Assembly (NCBI RefSeq): GCF_000764655.1
Contig: NZ_JRGL01000017.1
Span: forward strand, 1 to 64,000
Direction of reading: 5' to 3'
Length of the DNA stretch: 64,000 nucleotides
Origin: Aeromonas aquatica
GTDB lineage: Bacteria > Pseudomonadota > Gammaproteobacteria > Enterobacterales > Aeromonadaceae
Under the pieces are notes generated by a model. It saw only the letters and a list, made by a program, of their open reading frames with translations, did no database searches and had not been told where the DNA came from. Numbering within the stretch: position 1 is the first letter of the stretch; every line of letters begins with the position of its first letter. This document shows, piece by piece, positions 9,349-19,718 of the stretch. A program made the translations under genes and the position numbers.

Positions 9349-9741
9349 AACAAACCCTCCGTGATTACTTACCCTACTCGTATGGCTGTTCGGGATCCGC
9401 CCCGTTTATTCAAGTGGTTTCCAGACTCCACCGGAGTGGCATACCGAAGGCCTGACGGTATGACCATGTGCCATGTTGCTCTTGTTAAAACGAGCGCTGG
9501 CACTTCCCTTCTCTGCACTGTGCCACGACGTCCGTCTCACAACGGCCAGCCTCAATTGGCATGAATTAGCGTAGTGCTGGATCCATAAAACACCCCCTGT
9601 CACATATGACAGGGGCAGATCAGCGATAGAGGGTGCTCAAACCAGAAAGATGTTGCACGCAAACGATTGAAAAAAGAAAAGACGCCTCAAGGGCGTCTTT
9701 TTGACAGTTTTGCGTTATCGGCAGGAAGAGGCGTTAGCCGC
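9349..9741. other. Intergenic region upstream of the cystatin-like gene
   Basis: 393 bases with no convincing gene. It contains a perfect 9-bp hairpin with a 4-base loop at 9594-9615 (CCCCTGTCA/TGACAGGGG) and the guaA terminator. The promoter of the cystatin-like gene should lie at 9350-9590 but is not recognisable by eye. Confidence 0.4.
9669..9701 (-). terminator. Rho-independent terminator of guaBA
   Basis: Stem AAAAGACGCC/GGCGTCTTTT followed on the minus strand by a T-rich tract. It lies 41 bases beyond the guaA stop codon. Confidence 0.8.
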
Positions 9742-11331
9742 TTATTCCCACTCGATGGTGGCGGGCGGCTTGCCGGAGACGTCGTACACCACGCGGGAGA
9801 TGCCGTTGATCTCGTTGATGATGCGGTTCGACACGTGGCCCAGGAAGTCATAGGGCAGGTGGGCCCAGTGAGCGGTCATGAAATCGATGGTCTCGACGGC
9901 ACGCAGCGCAATGACCCAGTCGTATTTGCGGCCATCGCCCATGACGCCGACGGAGCGCACCGGCAGGAAGACGGCGAACGCCTGGCTGACCTGGTTGTAG
10001 AGGTCGGCCTTGCGCAGCTCTTCGATGAAGATGGCATCGGCCTTGCGCAGCAGCTCGCAGTACTCTCTCTTCACTTCGCCGAGCACGCGCACACCCAGAC
10101 CCGGACCCGGGAAGGGGTGACGGTAGAGCATGTCGTAGGGCAGGCCCAGCTCCAGACCGACGCGGCGCACCTCGTCCTTGAACAGCTCGCGCAGGGGCTC
10201 CACCAGACCCATCTTCATCTCGTCCGGCAGGCCGCCGACGTTGTGGTGAGACTTGATGACGTGGGCCTTGCCGGTGGCGCTGGCAGCCGATTCGATGACG
10301 TCCGGGTAGATGGTACCCTGAGCCAGCCACTTGGCGTTTTTCAGCTTCTTGGCTTCGTCGTCGAACACTTCCACGAAGGCACGACCTATGGCCTTGCGCT
10401 TGGCTTCCGGCTCGTCGATACCCGCCAACGCGGACAAGAAGCGATCTTCGGCGTCGACCTTGATGATATTGAGGCCGAAGTGATCACCGAACATCTCCAT
10501 CACCTGGGCGCCTTCGTTCAGGCGCAGCAGGCCGTTGTCCACAAACACGCAGGTCAGGCGATCACCGATGGCACGTTGCACCAGCATGGCGACGACGGAG
10601 GAGTCCACGCCACCGGAGAGGGCCAGGATCACCTCATCGTCACCCACCTTCTCGCGGATGCGGGCGACGGCGTCATCGATGATGGTGGCCGGGGTCCACA
10701 GGCATTCGCAACCGCAGATGTCCTTGACGAAGTGCTCCAGCAGACGGGCACCCTGACGGGTGTGGGTCACTTCCGGGTGGAACTGCACGCCGTAGAATTT
10801 CTTCTCTTCACAGGCCATGGCGGCATGCGGGCAGGTAGCAGTCTGGGCGATGGTGGTGAAACCGGCCGGGATCTCGGTGACCTTGTCGCCGTGGCTCATC
10901 CAGACGTCCAGCAGGGCCTGGCCGCTCGGTGCGATGGCGTCTTCGATGTTGCGCAAGAGGGCGCTGGTCTGGCCGGACTGACCCAGCACTTCGACCTGGG
11001 CATAGCCAAATTCACGTTCGGTGGAGGATTGCACCTTGCCGCCGAGCTGCTCGGCCATGGTCTGCATGCCGTAGCAGATGCCGAATACCGGCACGCCGGC
11101 GTTGAACACGTACTCGGGGGCACGGGGGCTGCCGGCCTCGGTCACGGACTCGGGGCCGCCAGAGAGGATGATGCCGTTGGGATTGAAGTCGCGGATCTGC
11201 GCTTCGGTCACATCCCAGGCCCAGAGCTCGCAGTAGACACCGATTTCACGGACACGGCGGGCGATAAGCTGGGTGTACTGAGAACCGAAATCCAGGATAA
11301 GGATACGGTGAGCGTGAATATTGTTAGTCAT
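9742..11331 (-). CDS. guaA: GMP synthase (glutamine-hydrolysing)
   Basis: Converts XMP to GMP using glutamine and ATP, the last step of de novo guanine nucleotide synthesis. 529 aa, full length. The N-terminal class I amidotransferase has its nucleophile in FGICYGMQ (Cys ~86) and its His/Glu pair in QFHPEVTH. The ATP pyrophosphatase P-loop is LSGGVDSS (~233-240). The C-terminus ends in the canonical TIEWE. Second gene of a guaB-guaA operon with a 68-base gap. Confidence 0.98.
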   Translation of the reverse strand: MTNNIHAHRILILDFGSQYTQLIARRVREIGVYCELWAWDVTEAQIRDFNPNGIILSGGPESVTEAGSPRAPEYVFNAGVPVFGICYGMQTMAEQLGGKVQSSTEREFGYAQVEVLGQSGQTSALLRNIEDAIAPSGQALLDVWMSHGDKVTEIPAGFTTIAQTATCPHAAMACEEKKFYGVQFHPEVTHTRQGARLLEHFVKDICGCECLWTPATIIDDAVARIREKVGDDEVILALSGGVDSSVVAMLVQRAIGDRLTCVFVDNGLLRLNEGAQVMEMFGDHFGLNIIKVDAEDRFLSALAGIDEPEAKRKAIGRAFVEVFDDEAKKLKNAKWLAQGTIYPDVIESAASATGKAHVIKSHHNVGGLPDEMKMGLVEPLRELFKDEVRRVGLELGLPYDMLYRHPFPGPGLGVRVLGEVKREYCELLRKADAIFIEELRKADLYNQVSQAFAVFLPVRSVGVMGDGRKYDWVIALRAVETIDFMTAHWAHLPYDFLGHVSNRIINEINGISRVVYDVSGKPPATIEWE

Positions 11332-11399
11332 TTTATTCCTGCATCAGGCTGGTGTGGGGATAAAAAGGATTAAAGAAACGGGGCCAGTGCCCCGTTTTA

Positions 11400-12863
11400 T
11401 CAGCCCATCCGATAGTTGGGGGCTTCTTTGGTGATGGTCACGTCGTGGACGTGGGACTCTTTCATCCCGGCGCCCGAGATACGCACGAACTCGGCCTTGG
11501 TGCGCATCTCATCGATGGTGGCACTGCCGGTCAGGCCCATGGAGGAGCGCAGGCCGCCCATCTGCTGGTGAATGATCTCTTTAAGGCGGCCCTTGTACGG
11601 CACGCGCCCTTCGATCCCTTCCGGCACCAGTTTGTCGGCGGCGTTGTCGGTCTGGAAGTAGCGATCGCTGGAGCCCTTGGACATGGCGCCCAAGGAGCCC
11701 ATGCCGCGGTAGGACTTGAAGGAGCGGCCCTGGTAGAGCTCGATTTCACCCGGCGCCTCTTCGGTACCGGCGAACATGGAACCGACCATGACGCAGCTGG
11801 CGCCAGCGGCGATGGCCTTGGCCAAGTCGCCGGAGAAGCGGATGCCGCCATCGGCGATCACCGGGATGCCGGTGCCTTCCAGCGCATCAACGGCGTCGGA
11901 GATGGCGGTGATCTGGGGTACGCCGACACCGGTCACGATGCGGGTAGTACAGATGGAGCCCGGACCGATACCGACCTTGACGGCATTGACGCCGGCAGCG
12001 ACCAGCGCCAGGGCGCCAGCGCCGGTAGCCACGTTGCCACCGATGATCTGCAGGTCAGGATAGGCTTCGCGGGTTGCCTTGATGCGATCCAGCACGCCCT
12101 GGGAGTGGCCGTGGGAGGAGTCAATCAGCAGCACGTCCACACCGGCTTCCACCAGGGCGGCGACGCGCTCCTCGTTACCGGCACCGGCACCGACGGCGGC
12201 ACCAACCCGCAGGCGACCACGCTCGTCTTTACAGGCGTTCGGCTTGCGCTCGGCTTTCTGGAAGTCTTTGACGGTGATCATGCCCTTGAGTTTGAAGTCG
12301 GCATCGACCACCAGCACCTTCTCGATACGGTGCTTCTGCATCAGGGCAACCACCTCTTCACGAGGCGCCCCTTCACGCACGGTGACCAGACGATCCTTCT
12401 GGGTCATGACCTGTTCGACGGTCTGGGAGAGATCGATCACGAAGCGCACATCACGGCCGGTGATGATACCGACCAGAATGTTGCCCTCGGTCACCACGGG
12501 GTAACCGGCGAAGCCGTTCTTGAGGCTCAGCTCCTTGATCTGGGCAATGGTCATGTCGGGACGTACGGTGACCGGGTCGGAGACGACGCCGCTCTCGTAC
12601 TTCTTGACCTTGCGCACTTCGAAGGCCTGTTGCTCGATGGACATGTTCTTGTGAATGAAGCCGATGCCACCTTCCTGGGCCAGTGCGATAGCCAGACGGG
12701 CTTCGGTCACTGTGTCCATGGCAGCGGAAATCATCGGAATATTCAGGGAGATAGCAGACGTGAGCTTGGTGCGCAGGTCAGCGGTATTCGGAAGAACAGT
12801 GGAGTGTGCTGGAACCAACAATACATCGTCGAAGGTCAGCGCTTCTTTGGCAATCCTGAGCAT
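11400..12863 (-). CDS. guaB: Inosine-5'-monophosphate dehydrogenase
   Basis: NAD-dependent oxidation of IMP to XMP, the committed step to GMP. 487 aa. Two CBS domains (about residues 95-205) interrupt the TIM barrel. The catalytic cysteine is in GSICTTR (~305), and the substrate loops GGNVATG and the mobile flap GMGSLGAM are intact. First gene of guaBA. I looked upstream for a clear PurR box and did not find one. Confidence 0.98.
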   Translation of the reverse strand: MLRIAKEALTFDDVLLVPAHSTVLPNTADLRTKLTSAISLNIPMISAAMDTVTEARLAIALAQEGGIGFIHKNMSIEQQAFEVRKVKKYESGVVSDPVTVRPDMTIAQIKELSLKNGFAGYPVVTEGNILVGIITGRDVRFVIDLSQTVEQVMTQKDRLVTVREGAPREEVVALMQKHRIEKVLVVDADFKLKGMITVKDFQKAERKPNACKDERGRLRVGAAVGAGAGNEERVAALVEAGVDVLLIDSSHGHSQGVLDRIKATREAYPDLQIIGGNVATGAGALALVAAGVNAVKVGIGPGSICTTRIVTGVGVPQITAISDAVDALEGTGIPVIADGGIRFSGDLAKAIAAGASCVMVGSMFAGTEEAPGEIELYQGRSFKSYRGMGSLGAMSKGSSDRYFQTDNAADKLVPEGIEGRVPYKGRLKEIIHQQMGGLRSSMGLTGSATIDEMRTKAEFVRISGAGMKESHVHDVTITKEAPNYRMG

Positions 12864-12975
12864 GGCAATATCTCACCGTTGTGGAAGTGGGGGTGGAAAA
12901 TATTGCCGACAAATTTTACTCATGCATTGGCCAGTGGTAAAGAAGTATTTTGAATTTTTTATGGTGTAGCCCGGT

Positions 12976-13107
12976 TTAACGCCGCCAACGGGGCAAAAAA
13001 CCAATAAATTCAGCTGTAACCATGGCGTTTTCCACGACAAGATGATCTTTTTTGCCGTTGGGGGCTCTTCTGTCTCGAACCGCCCGATCCGGATGCTTTT
13101 TCACCAT
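12976..13107 (-). CDS. Possible 43-residue basic protein
   Basis: An ORF too short for routine gene calling: ATG at 13107 preceded by a strong purine-rich ribosome site (GGAGGAGAGGAG, about 3 bases upstream), ending TAA at 12976. The product is Lys/Arg rich with no recognisable domain, signal or membrane segment. It starts 21 bases after the YitT-type gene's stop on the same strand, so it would be co-transcribed. The strong ribosome site and spacing are the only support. Confidence 0.35.
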   Translation of the reverse strand: MVKKHPDRAVRDRRAPNGKKDHLVVENAMVTAEFIGFLPRWRR

Positions 13108-13127
13108 CTGCTCCTCTCCTCCGACCC

Positions 13128-13763
13128 TCAGCCCCCCTGATAACGGCCGGGCTTGTGCCAGTTCATCAGCATGGCGTTCATGGCAAGTGCACTCAGGGTG
13201 GACCAGAGCAGCAGGGGCAGCGGCAGCGTGAGCAGCGAGAGGACAAATACCAGCACGTCGAGCAGCATCTGGCTCTTGCCCGCGTTGATGCCGGCGCGGC
13301 GCTGCAACCAGAGCGTCACCACGCCTATGCCCCCGACTGAGGCGTTGTGGCGGGCGAGCGATAGCACCCCCATGCCGAGGAAGGTGCCCCCCACCAAGGC
13401 GGCAAACAGCGGGTGTATGTAGCTCACCGTCAGCAGCAGCGGCACCCCCTGGGTCGCGGCCGAGAGCGCTACATTGACCACCAGCGTCTTGAGCATGAAG
13501 TCGCGCCCCATGGTGAAGTAGCTGAACACCAGAAAAGGCAGGTTGGCGAGGAAGAACAGCACCCCGATGGGCAGGCTGCTGACATGGGCGAGCAAGAGCG
13601 CGATGCCGGCGATACCGCCGGTGATCATGCCGGAGCACTTGAGCAGATTCAGGCCCACGGCGATAAACATGACGCCGAGCACCATGCCGTACACATCGTC
13701 CTTGAGGGTATGGGCCAACCCCTTGCTCGCAGCAAGCGGCTGCATGGTCATTTCACCTTCCAT
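13128..13763 (-). CDS. YitT-family inner-membrane protein
   Basis: About 211 aa with five to six hydrophobic segments. The glycine-rich GMITGGIAGIALLL and NASVGGIGVVTLWLQ are typical of the integral-membrane part of YitT-family proteins. It lacks the C-terminal soluble domain of longer family members. Start chosen at ATG 13763 because AGGAG lies four bases upstream; the frame opens slightly earlier at 13790 without a ribosome site. Transport substrate unknown. Confidence 0.75.
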   Translation of the reverse strand: MEGEMTMQPLAASKGLAHTLKDDVYGMVLGVMFIAVGLNLLKCSGMITGGIAGIALLLAHVSSLPIGVLFFLANLPFLVFSYFTMGRDFMLKTLVVNVALSAATQGVPLLLTVSYIHPLFAALVGGTFLGMGVLSLARHNASVGGIGVVTLWLQRRAGINAGKSQMLLDVLVFVLSLLTLPLPLLLWSTLSALAMNAMLMNWHKPGRYQGG

Positions 13764-14360
13764 ATGACTCCTTTTGATAACCAATAACACAACATCGAAT
13801 GGGGCCTGACGGCCGATAAGGCGCCGCGTGCGACAAAAATGGGAGGCTTGCCCTGTCCATGGGGTTAGCCCGCTACAAACTGCAGCAAAAACAACGCCAA
13901 TCGAAACAAGAATTCGACAAATTCCATATATTTGGTTTTATGTTCCGTAAAGGATAAAAATTCAAGGTGATAACACCAGGTTGAAAACGGCCGGATCCGG
14001 CGAGCCAGCATATTTGCGAGGTCGGCGGCCAAGGGGCCCCATAGCGTCTCTCGCGGGACACGAAAAAATGGCCACCCCCCTTGCCCCATCAGGCTTGGCA
14101 CCATACATGAGAACCAGAAGACACCCGTACGCGACGGCATTTTCAGGGTCAATGGAGGCTCAGCCATTTAAGAGCGGCGCACCAAATCAGTGCGAACGCC
14201 TCATTTAGGTGCAACTGTGTCCCTAGCCCCGGCCTCGATACCCGTTGCAGCCAACACGCGGGCATAAAAAAGTCGGCCCAGGGGCCGACTTCGGGTATTT
14301 ATCCATTTTCATTTCAGCGAAACGATAACCCGGCTTGCCGAGCCATTCGCATCAGCCCCA
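13764..14360. other. Intergenic region between the amylase terminator and the YitT-type gene
   Basis: About 600 bases. The part at 13870-13990 is AT-rich compared with its surroundings and could hold the promoter of the YitT-type gene. I see no convincing coding region; the open frame on the minus strand at 13865-14167 has no ribosome site or domain. The amylase terminator is at 14264-14291. Confidence 0.4.
14264..14291 (-). terminator. Rho-independent terminator of the amylase gene
   Basis: Stem AAGTCGGCC/GGCCGACTT (9 bp) with a 4-base loop, followed by a T run on the minus strand, 70 bases past the amylase stop. Confidence 0.85.
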
Positions 14361-17300
14361 TCACTTCAGGTATTTGCCATCGACGCCAACCTTGCCGGGA
14401 CCACCGAGCACCCAGACCCGGGCCGAGTAGGCAGGCACCGCAAAGCTCAGGCTGCCATTGCTGGTGCTGAGCGTGGTGCCGGTCACCGCATCGGTGTAGC
14501 TGCCGTTCTTGACGCCGCTGATGGTGATCTGCTGGGCCGAGTTGGCGGCCAGACCGACCGCCGCGTAGCTGCCCTCGGCGCCGAGATCCCGCACGAAGCT
14601 CATGCCGCTACCCCATTCGCTCACCTGGCTCATGGGTGCCTTCTGCAGGGCGGGCACCGCCTTGCGGATCTGGTTCAGGCGCTTGATGTGTTGAAAGAGC
14701 GGGTGGGACGGGGTCGCCGGGTTGTCCAGCACATCGCCGTAGTAGGCGCGACCTGTCTGATCCACCGTCATGGTGGCGCCGTCGATGTCTTGCGGCTTGC
14801 CGGCCTGGAACATCACCTCCTCCCCGTAGTAGAGGGTCGGGATGCCGCGGGCTGTCCAGAGCAGGTTGTAGGTCATGGCCGCATTGCCCTCTTCCCCGCC
14901 GTAGCGGTACTTGAAGTCATTGTCCGGCCCCACGTCGTGGTTCTGGAAGAAGGTGATGAGCTTGGTGGCATCCCCATAGACCCAGTCCATGGCGAAGATC
15001 CCGCCCACGCCGCCAAAGCTGCCCTTGGTGACGTTGTCACGGAAGGTCGAGAACAGGGAGAAGTCCAGCACCGACAGGCCGGAGTCGCCACCGGCACGGG
15101 GGTTGGCCGGGTTGGCCGTGGTGCGGGTGTACCACCAGGGGCGGATCACCGCCGAGGCGTTGTCGTTGTCGATTTCAGAGCCCCAGCCCGTGCCCTTCAC
15201 CAGGTTCTCGCCGAACACGAACAACCCCGGCTTGTGGGCCTGCCAGTCGTGGACATAGGTCAGCAGCTCGTCCCGCTCGATGTGCTTGAGGGTATCGATG
15301 CGGATGGCGTCGACCCCCATGTCGAGGTACTGGTGGATGGCGCCGTTGATGTAGGCCTTGACGTTCGCGTTGCCGGTGGCGAGATCGATACAGTCCCCCG
15401 CCATGTGCTTGCGCTGCAACGCGAGCGGATTCTCCCAGTCACCGCCGGACATGAAGCCGTCCAGGTGATACCAGGCCGGATCCAGCGTCTGGGCGTCGAT
15501 GCCGAAGAAGCGGTTGGGATTGTAGCCGGCGCTCGGTACGCTGCTGCCGGTCTTGGGATCCACCAGGGGCACCAGGCCTTCCGGATCGGACTGACAGCGC
15601 GCCTTGTACCAGTCGGGGGCCGCCGGGTTGTCATCGTCGCAGCGGTTCGCGCTGGCGTAATCCCCGAGGTTGCCCTGATAGGGCCCGTTGTTGATCAGCC
15701 CCTGTTTGGAGCCGGTCGGCACGTAGTATTTGACGGGCAGACGATCGATCCAGGTCTTGCCGCGCAGGCCGTACTGGCTGGAGTGGTTGATCACCACGTC
15801 CTGGATGACCTTGATCCCCTTGGCGTGGGCCGCCTGGATAAACTCACGGTAACCCGCCCCCGGCGACTCCAGCCGGGGATCGACCCGGTAGAAGTCGTAG
15901 GCATGGTAGCCGTGGTAATCGAGGCCTGAGCGGTTCTCCACCGGCGGCGTCACCCAGATGGCGGTGAAGCCGAGATCCTTGATGTAGTCCAGCTTCCCGA
16001 TGAGCCCCTTGAAGTCGCCGCGCCAGTGAGGATCCCCGGCCTTGTAGCGATCCCGGTTATGGTAGTTGTTGCCCGCATCGCCATCATAGAAGCGGGCGGT
16101 CAGCAGGAAGTAGATGCTCTCCCCACGAAAATCACCGCCAGCCACTGCCTGATCGCCGATATGGTAGCTGAAACTCTGCTCACGGCGGTTGCCGGCAGCA
16201 TCAACGCCCAACGTCTTTATCACCAGATCCGCGCCACTGCCCTTGTCGCTGGCGGTGATCCCCTGCCAGCTGTAGAGGGCCGAGCTGGTGCTCGGGGTAC
16301 TGCCATCCAGGGTGAAGTAGAGCTTGGGGGCGCTGTCTTTATCGTCGCTCACCGCGAGGGTGATGGACTGGGGCTGGGCATAATTGCCGGGGGCCGGGCT
16401 CGCGCTGACCGTCGGTGCCTGGGTGTCGGCGCCGGCGAGCGGCGCCACGTCCAGCGCCTTGCGCTGGGCATCGAAGCAGATGCGATAGCCGGTGTTGCCG
16501 GTCACCTTGTAGTCCTGGGCCGGGTAAGCTTCGGTCCAGTCCCCCTTGTGATCCACCTTGAAGCGGGGATCGCTGTTGCCAAAGGCCTGCTCGGTACAGA
16601 AATTGACTCCGTCCTGGCTGGTCATGGCGGTCAGGCCCCAGTTGTTGGGGGTGCCGCGGAAATACCACTTGTCGCTGGCTTGCGGGGCCGCCACCACCAC
16701 GCTGGCGCTGCTGCTGGCCTTGGCACCCTGATCGTCAGTCACCGTCAGGCCATAGGTGAAGGTACCCGCCTGGCTGGTATTGACGCTGATGATCTCGGTG
16801 GTCTCACCACTGCTCCAGAGGTAGCTGGCAATCTGACCATCGGGATCCGTGGAGTCGCTGCCGCTCAAGGTGAGCGTCTCTCCCAGGGTCACCTTCACGG
16901 TGCCGCCCGGGGTGATGACCGCCAGCGGTGGCTGGTTGTCATCTCCGAGGGGGGTGATGCTGTAGGCCAGGGTCTGGTCGTTGATCTGAAAGCGTACCGT
17001 GCCGGTGCCGCTCCAGAGGATGTCGCCGCCGCTGCGCTCGAGCACCCCATCGGCATTGCTGTCACCGTAATTGGTGGCCCAGTCACCGGCCTGATCGAAC
17101 TTGAGGCGCTGGCTGGCCTTGCCATCCATGTAGGCCTCGGCCTGCCACAGGTGATCCGCTACCAGGGTCATGGGGAGGCTGGCCCAACCGTTGAAGGTGC
17201 CGCGCACCTGCATCTGTGGCCAGCTCTTGGCAAAACCGGACGCCGTGCAGCTGTCGACCGCCGTGGCGGTGATGGCCTGGGTGCCGGCATTGATGCGGAC

Positions 17301-17570
17301 CTGATAGTGGGTATTGGCATTGACCAGCTTGTCGGCAGTCGGGTAGCTCTGCTGCCAGTTGCCGTATCTGTCTATCTTGAAGCGCGGGCCGCCACTGGCA
17401 TCCCCGCTCTGGAAGAACTGGCAGGTGTCGAAATTGACGCCGTCGGTCGAGACCATGGCGGTCGCCGCCCATCCATTCGCGGTACCGCGGAAGAACCACT
17501 CAGCCGCCGCCGCGCCGGGCGATGCCATGAGTGCCCCCAACAATCCGGCCGCGATTATCCATCTAGCCAT
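14361..17570 (-). CDS. Secreted multidomain GH13 alpha-amylase
   Basis: A 1069-residue exported starch-degrading enzyme. Order: signal peptide (1-23, ending GAAAA); an FFRGTANGW module (~24-105); an RGTFNGW module (~118-208); a PKD-like beta domain (~213-294); a third WYFRGTPNNW module (~298-380); a chitobiase-C-like module containing YFTLDGSTPS (~381-472); the GH13 barrel (~485-985); and a C-terminal beta sandwich. Catalytic regions are intact: DVVINH, GVDAIRIDTLKH (nucleophile Asp), FVFGENL (acid Glu) and FFQNHD. The three NGW/NNW modules resemble starch-binding modules; that role is inferred. The start has AAAGGA upstream. Single gene with its own terminator. Confidence 0.92.
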   Translation of the reverse strand: MARWIIAAGLLGALMASPGAAAAEWFFRGTANGWAATAMVSTDGVNFDTCQFFQSGDASGGPRFKIDRYGNWQQSYPTADKLVNANTHYQVRINAGTQAITATAVDSCTASGFAKSWPQMQVRGTFNGWASLPMTLVADHLWQAEAYMDGKASQRLKFDQAGDWATNYGDSNADGVLERSGGDILWSGTGTVRFQINDQTLAYSITPLGDDNQPPLAVITPGGTVKVTLGETLTLSGSDSTDPDGQIASYLWSSGETTEIISVNTSQAGTFTYGLTVTDDQGAKASSSASVVVAAPQASDKWYFRGTPNNWGLTAMTSQDGVNFCTEQAFGNSDPRFKVDHKGDWTEAYPAQDYKVTGNTGYRICFDAQRKALDVAPLAGADTQAPTVSASPAPGNYAQPQSITLAVSDDKDSAPKLYFTLDGSTPSTSSALYSWQGITASDKGSGADLVIKTLGVDAAGNRREQSFSYHIGDQAVAGGDFRGESIYFLLTARFYDGDAGNNYHNRDRYKAGDPHWRGDFKGLIGKLDYIKDLGFTAIWVTPPVENRSGLDYHGYHAYDFYRVDPRLESPGAGYREFIQAAHAKGIKVIQDVVINHSSQYGLRGKTWIDRLPVKYYVPTGSKQGLINNGPYQGNLGDYASANRCDDDNPAAPDWYKARCQSDPEGLVPLVDPKTGSSVPSAGYNPNRFFGIDAQTLDPAWYHLDGFMSGGDWENPLALQRKHMAGDCIDLATGNANVKAYINGAIHQYLDMGVDAIRIDTLKHIERDELLTYVHDWQAHKPGLFVFGENLVKGTGWGSEIDNDNASAVIRPWWYTRTTANPANPRAGGDSGLSVLDFSLFSTFRDNVTKGSFGGVGGIFAMDWVYGDATKLITFFQNHDVGPDNDFKYRYGGEEGNAAMTYNLLWTARGIPTLYYGEEVMFQAGKPQDIDGATMTVDQTGRAYYGDVLDNPATPSHPLFQHIKRLNQIRKAVPALQKAPMSQVSEWGSGMSFVRDLGAEGSYAAVGLAANSAQQITISGVKNGSYTDAVTGTTLSTSNGSLSFAVPAYSARVWVLGGPGKVGVDGKYLK

Positions 17571-18176
17571 TGATAGTCCTTTATTTTCATTGTTTTGTGT
17601 GTGACGCCGGTGTGCCCCGGCATTCCCCCATCCGCTACAGTCCCGCCTTCAGATGAGCCCTGCCAGTCTAGGGCGCAAAAAAACCAATTCACGGCAGATC
17701 CGTGCAAAATGTGACCACAATCGACTTCAAGATGGGCGAGATGTGATTGACAGCGCTTTCATTGAGTCACCCGATAACGGCGATGGCAAAGGGATGATCA
17801 GGCAGCGGACATCCTTTCCCGCTTCCCGGCAGACATGACCGGCTCGATGCTTCGCAGGCGCGACCCGGTGCCCAGGAGATGGGTGATGGGGGCGACTCGT
17901 GCCGAGGCCGGCGGTCATGAGTGCAGGGCGCACCCACCTTCGTCTCCCGTCGTCCAACTTGGGCCCTGTCAACGGGCGACCTGAGGAGGCGCCGACAACC
18001 GGCCCCAAGCGGGACAAACTCCCCCAGATCCCACTCCTCAGGACCAAGGTACAATTGATAATCTTTCTTGTTTGCGCCATGCAAGCTAGGGTATGCTCCG
18101 CGGCAAGGCCCTGTTCTGGCGCCAGTATCATCGACGTTTTGAGTATGAATATGACCATCTGTAATGGAGAAGGGTG
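17571..18176. other. Divergent regulatory region, amylase / tonB
   Basis: 606 bases without a convincing gene. A possible CRP half-site arrangement (TGTGA-N6-TCGAC) lies at 17710-17725 on the amylase side, with another TGTGA at 17742. A Fur-like sequence lies on the tonB side (18052-18070). Short open frames here have neither ribosome sites nor domains. Confidence 0.4.
18052..18070 (+). promoter_or_regulatory. Candidate Fur site upstream of tonB
   Basis: The sequence around 18056-18062 contains an intact GATAATC core, with about 12 of 19 matches to the Fur consensus (GATAATGATAATCATTATC). It lies about 110 bases before tonB. Iron control of this operon is expected from its role; the site itself is only moderate. 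Confidence 0.35.
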
Positions 18177-18944
18177 ATGAACGCCTGCATCTCGAGGCCA
18201 GCACCCGGTAGCAACAATTTGACCTTTGGCCCGGCTCAGCTTGTCTGCCTGGCCGCCGCGATTGCGCTGCATCTCGTCATCCTGTGGTTGGTGCACAACA
18301 ACCGCGCCGACCCCATCACACCACCCGAACCCATCACCTTGTCTGCCCGCTGGGCCGGCGAGTCGAACAAAGATGACGCACCGGCCAAACCGGCGGCGCC
18401 AGCGGCCGTCCCTGCGCCGCCCGTGGTGAAGAAGCCGACCCCGGTACCGCCGAAAGTGGTCAAGCCGGTCGTCAAGAAACCAGCGCCCAAACCAACACCC
18501 AGGCCTGTGCCGGTAACCAAACCCGCGCCAGTGGCCAAGGCCGAGCCGGTGGTCGCGCCCTCTGCGCCTGCAACCCCGCAGGCGACGGCCAATAACCAGA
18601 GTGCGAGTGGTGCCAGTGCGCCGCCGACCAAGTCCCGCCAGACGGGCGCCGGGGCCGGCAGCAGCGCCCCTATCGCACGGGATGCCCGGTTGAACAACCC
18701 CGAGCCCCCCTACCCCCAGGAGTCACGCCGACGGGGTGAGGAAGGGCGCGTGGTATTGAAGGTGCGCGTCACCAAAGAGGGCACCGCCGAGTCGGTCGAA
18801 GTGGAGCAGAGCAGTGGTCATCGGCGCCTGGACATGGTCGCCCGCAAGACCGTCAGCCGTTGGCGCTTCATTCCGGCCAAACAGAACAATACCACCGTCC
18901 CAGCCTGGACAGGGGTTACCATTATTTTCAAGTTAGGGGCATAA
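18177..18944 (+). CDS. tonB: Energy transducer TonB
   Basis: Periplasm-spanning protein that passes proton-motive force from ExbBD to outer-membrane receptors for iron and heme. 255 aa with the expected order: a single N-terminal membrane anchor (~20-40), a long Pro/Lys-rich spacer (KKPTPVPPKVVKPVVKKP region, ~60-130), and a C-terminal TonB domain (NPEPPYPQESRRRGEEGRV then GVTIIFKLG). ATG 18177 is preferred over the overlapping GTG 18174 because GGAGAAGG precedes it. First gene of tonB-exbB-exbD. Confidence 0.95.
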   Translation: MNACISRPAPGSNNLTFGPAQLVCLAAAIALHLVILWLVHNNRADPITPPEPITLSARWAGESNKDDAPAKPAAPAAVPAPPVVKKPTPVPPKVVKPVVKKPAPKPTPRPVPVTKPAPVAKAEPVVAPSAPATPQATANNQSASGASAPPTKSRQTGAGAGSSAPIARDARLNNPEPPYPQESRRRGEEGRVVLKVRVTKEGTAESVEVEQSSGHRRLDMVARKTVSRWRFIPAKQNNTTVPAWTGVTIIFKLGA

Positions 18945-18947
18945 GCC

Positions 18948-19718
18948 ATGAATCCGGAAATCGCAACAAACTCGATGGGCATCTACCACCTGCTCAGCCA
19001 AAACACCGGGGTGGGTCTGGTCCCACTGATCCTGCTGGTACTGATGTCGCTCGGCACCTGCTATTACGCGCTGCTCAAACTCTACCTCGGCTATCGCGAG
19101 CAGCGGCTGAACGCCCGCTTCGTGGATCAGTTCTGGCAGCATGAGAGCGTGCAGGAGATGGAGCGCCAGCTCGCCCACACGCCCCCCGAAGAGGCCTATG
19201 GCCGGATAACCCATGCTGCCCTCGAGGCCGTTTCCCAGCTTGACCGGGCACAAGGGCGAGCCGTCTCCCTCAAGCTGGGCTCCCCGGACGACTTCTTGCT
19301 GCGCGCCCTGCGCCATGCCATCACCATGGAGCGGATCCGCCTCGAACACGGCCTGGCCTTCCTCGCCTCCGTCGGTTCGGCGGCCCCCTTCATCGGGCTC
19401 TTTGGTACCGTCTGGGGCATCTATCACGCGCTGCTGGCCATAGGTGCGGCCGGTCAGAGCAGTCTGGACAAGGTCGCAGGCCCGGTGGGTGAGGCCCTGA
19501 TCATGACCGGCTTCGGCCTCGCCGTCGCCCTGCCTGCGGTGCTCATCTACAACTTCTTCGTGCGCCGCAATCGCCTCAAGCTCGCCGCGCTGGACGAGTT
19601 CGCCTACGACCTCTTTGCCCTGCTGGTGACCGGATTTGAGAAAACTCCGTCCAACGTGACCCAGCTGTCCGACATCGAGGGTGCCAAGAGCGAGACCGCC
19701 AAGAAGGGGCAGATGTAA
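18948..19718 (+). CDS. exbB: TonB-system proton channel ExbB
   Basis: Inner-membrane MotA/TolQ/ExbB-family subunit, 256 aa, three membrane segments (~20-42, ~145-170, ~185-215). The conserved stretch ASVGSAAPFIGLFGTVWGI marks the second segment. It forms the proton-driven motor with ExbD. Starts three bases after tonB, and its stop overlaps exbD's start (TAATG). Confidence 0.95.
   Translation: MNPEIATNSMGIYHLLSQNTGVGLVPLILLVLMSLGTCYYALLKLYLGYREQRLNARFVDQFWQHESVQEMERQLAHTPPEEAYGRITHAALEAVSQLDRAQGRAVSLKLGSPDDFLLRALRHAITMERIRLEHGLAFLASVGSAAPFIGLFGTVWGIYHALLAIGAAGQSSLDKVAGPVGEALIMTGFGLAVALPAVLIYNFFVRRNRLKLAALDEFAYDLFALLVTGFEKTPSNVTQLSDIEGAKSETAKKGQM

Noticed and set aside
9667-12953. Long plus-strand open frames opposite guaA and guaB (568 and 502 codons)
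   Set aside because: Same shadow effect; guaA and guaB are unmistakable on the other strand.
13865-14167. 100-codon minus-strand frame between the amylase and YitT-type genes
   Set aside because: No ribosome site, no domain, spans an AT-rich to GC-rich transition; not supportable.
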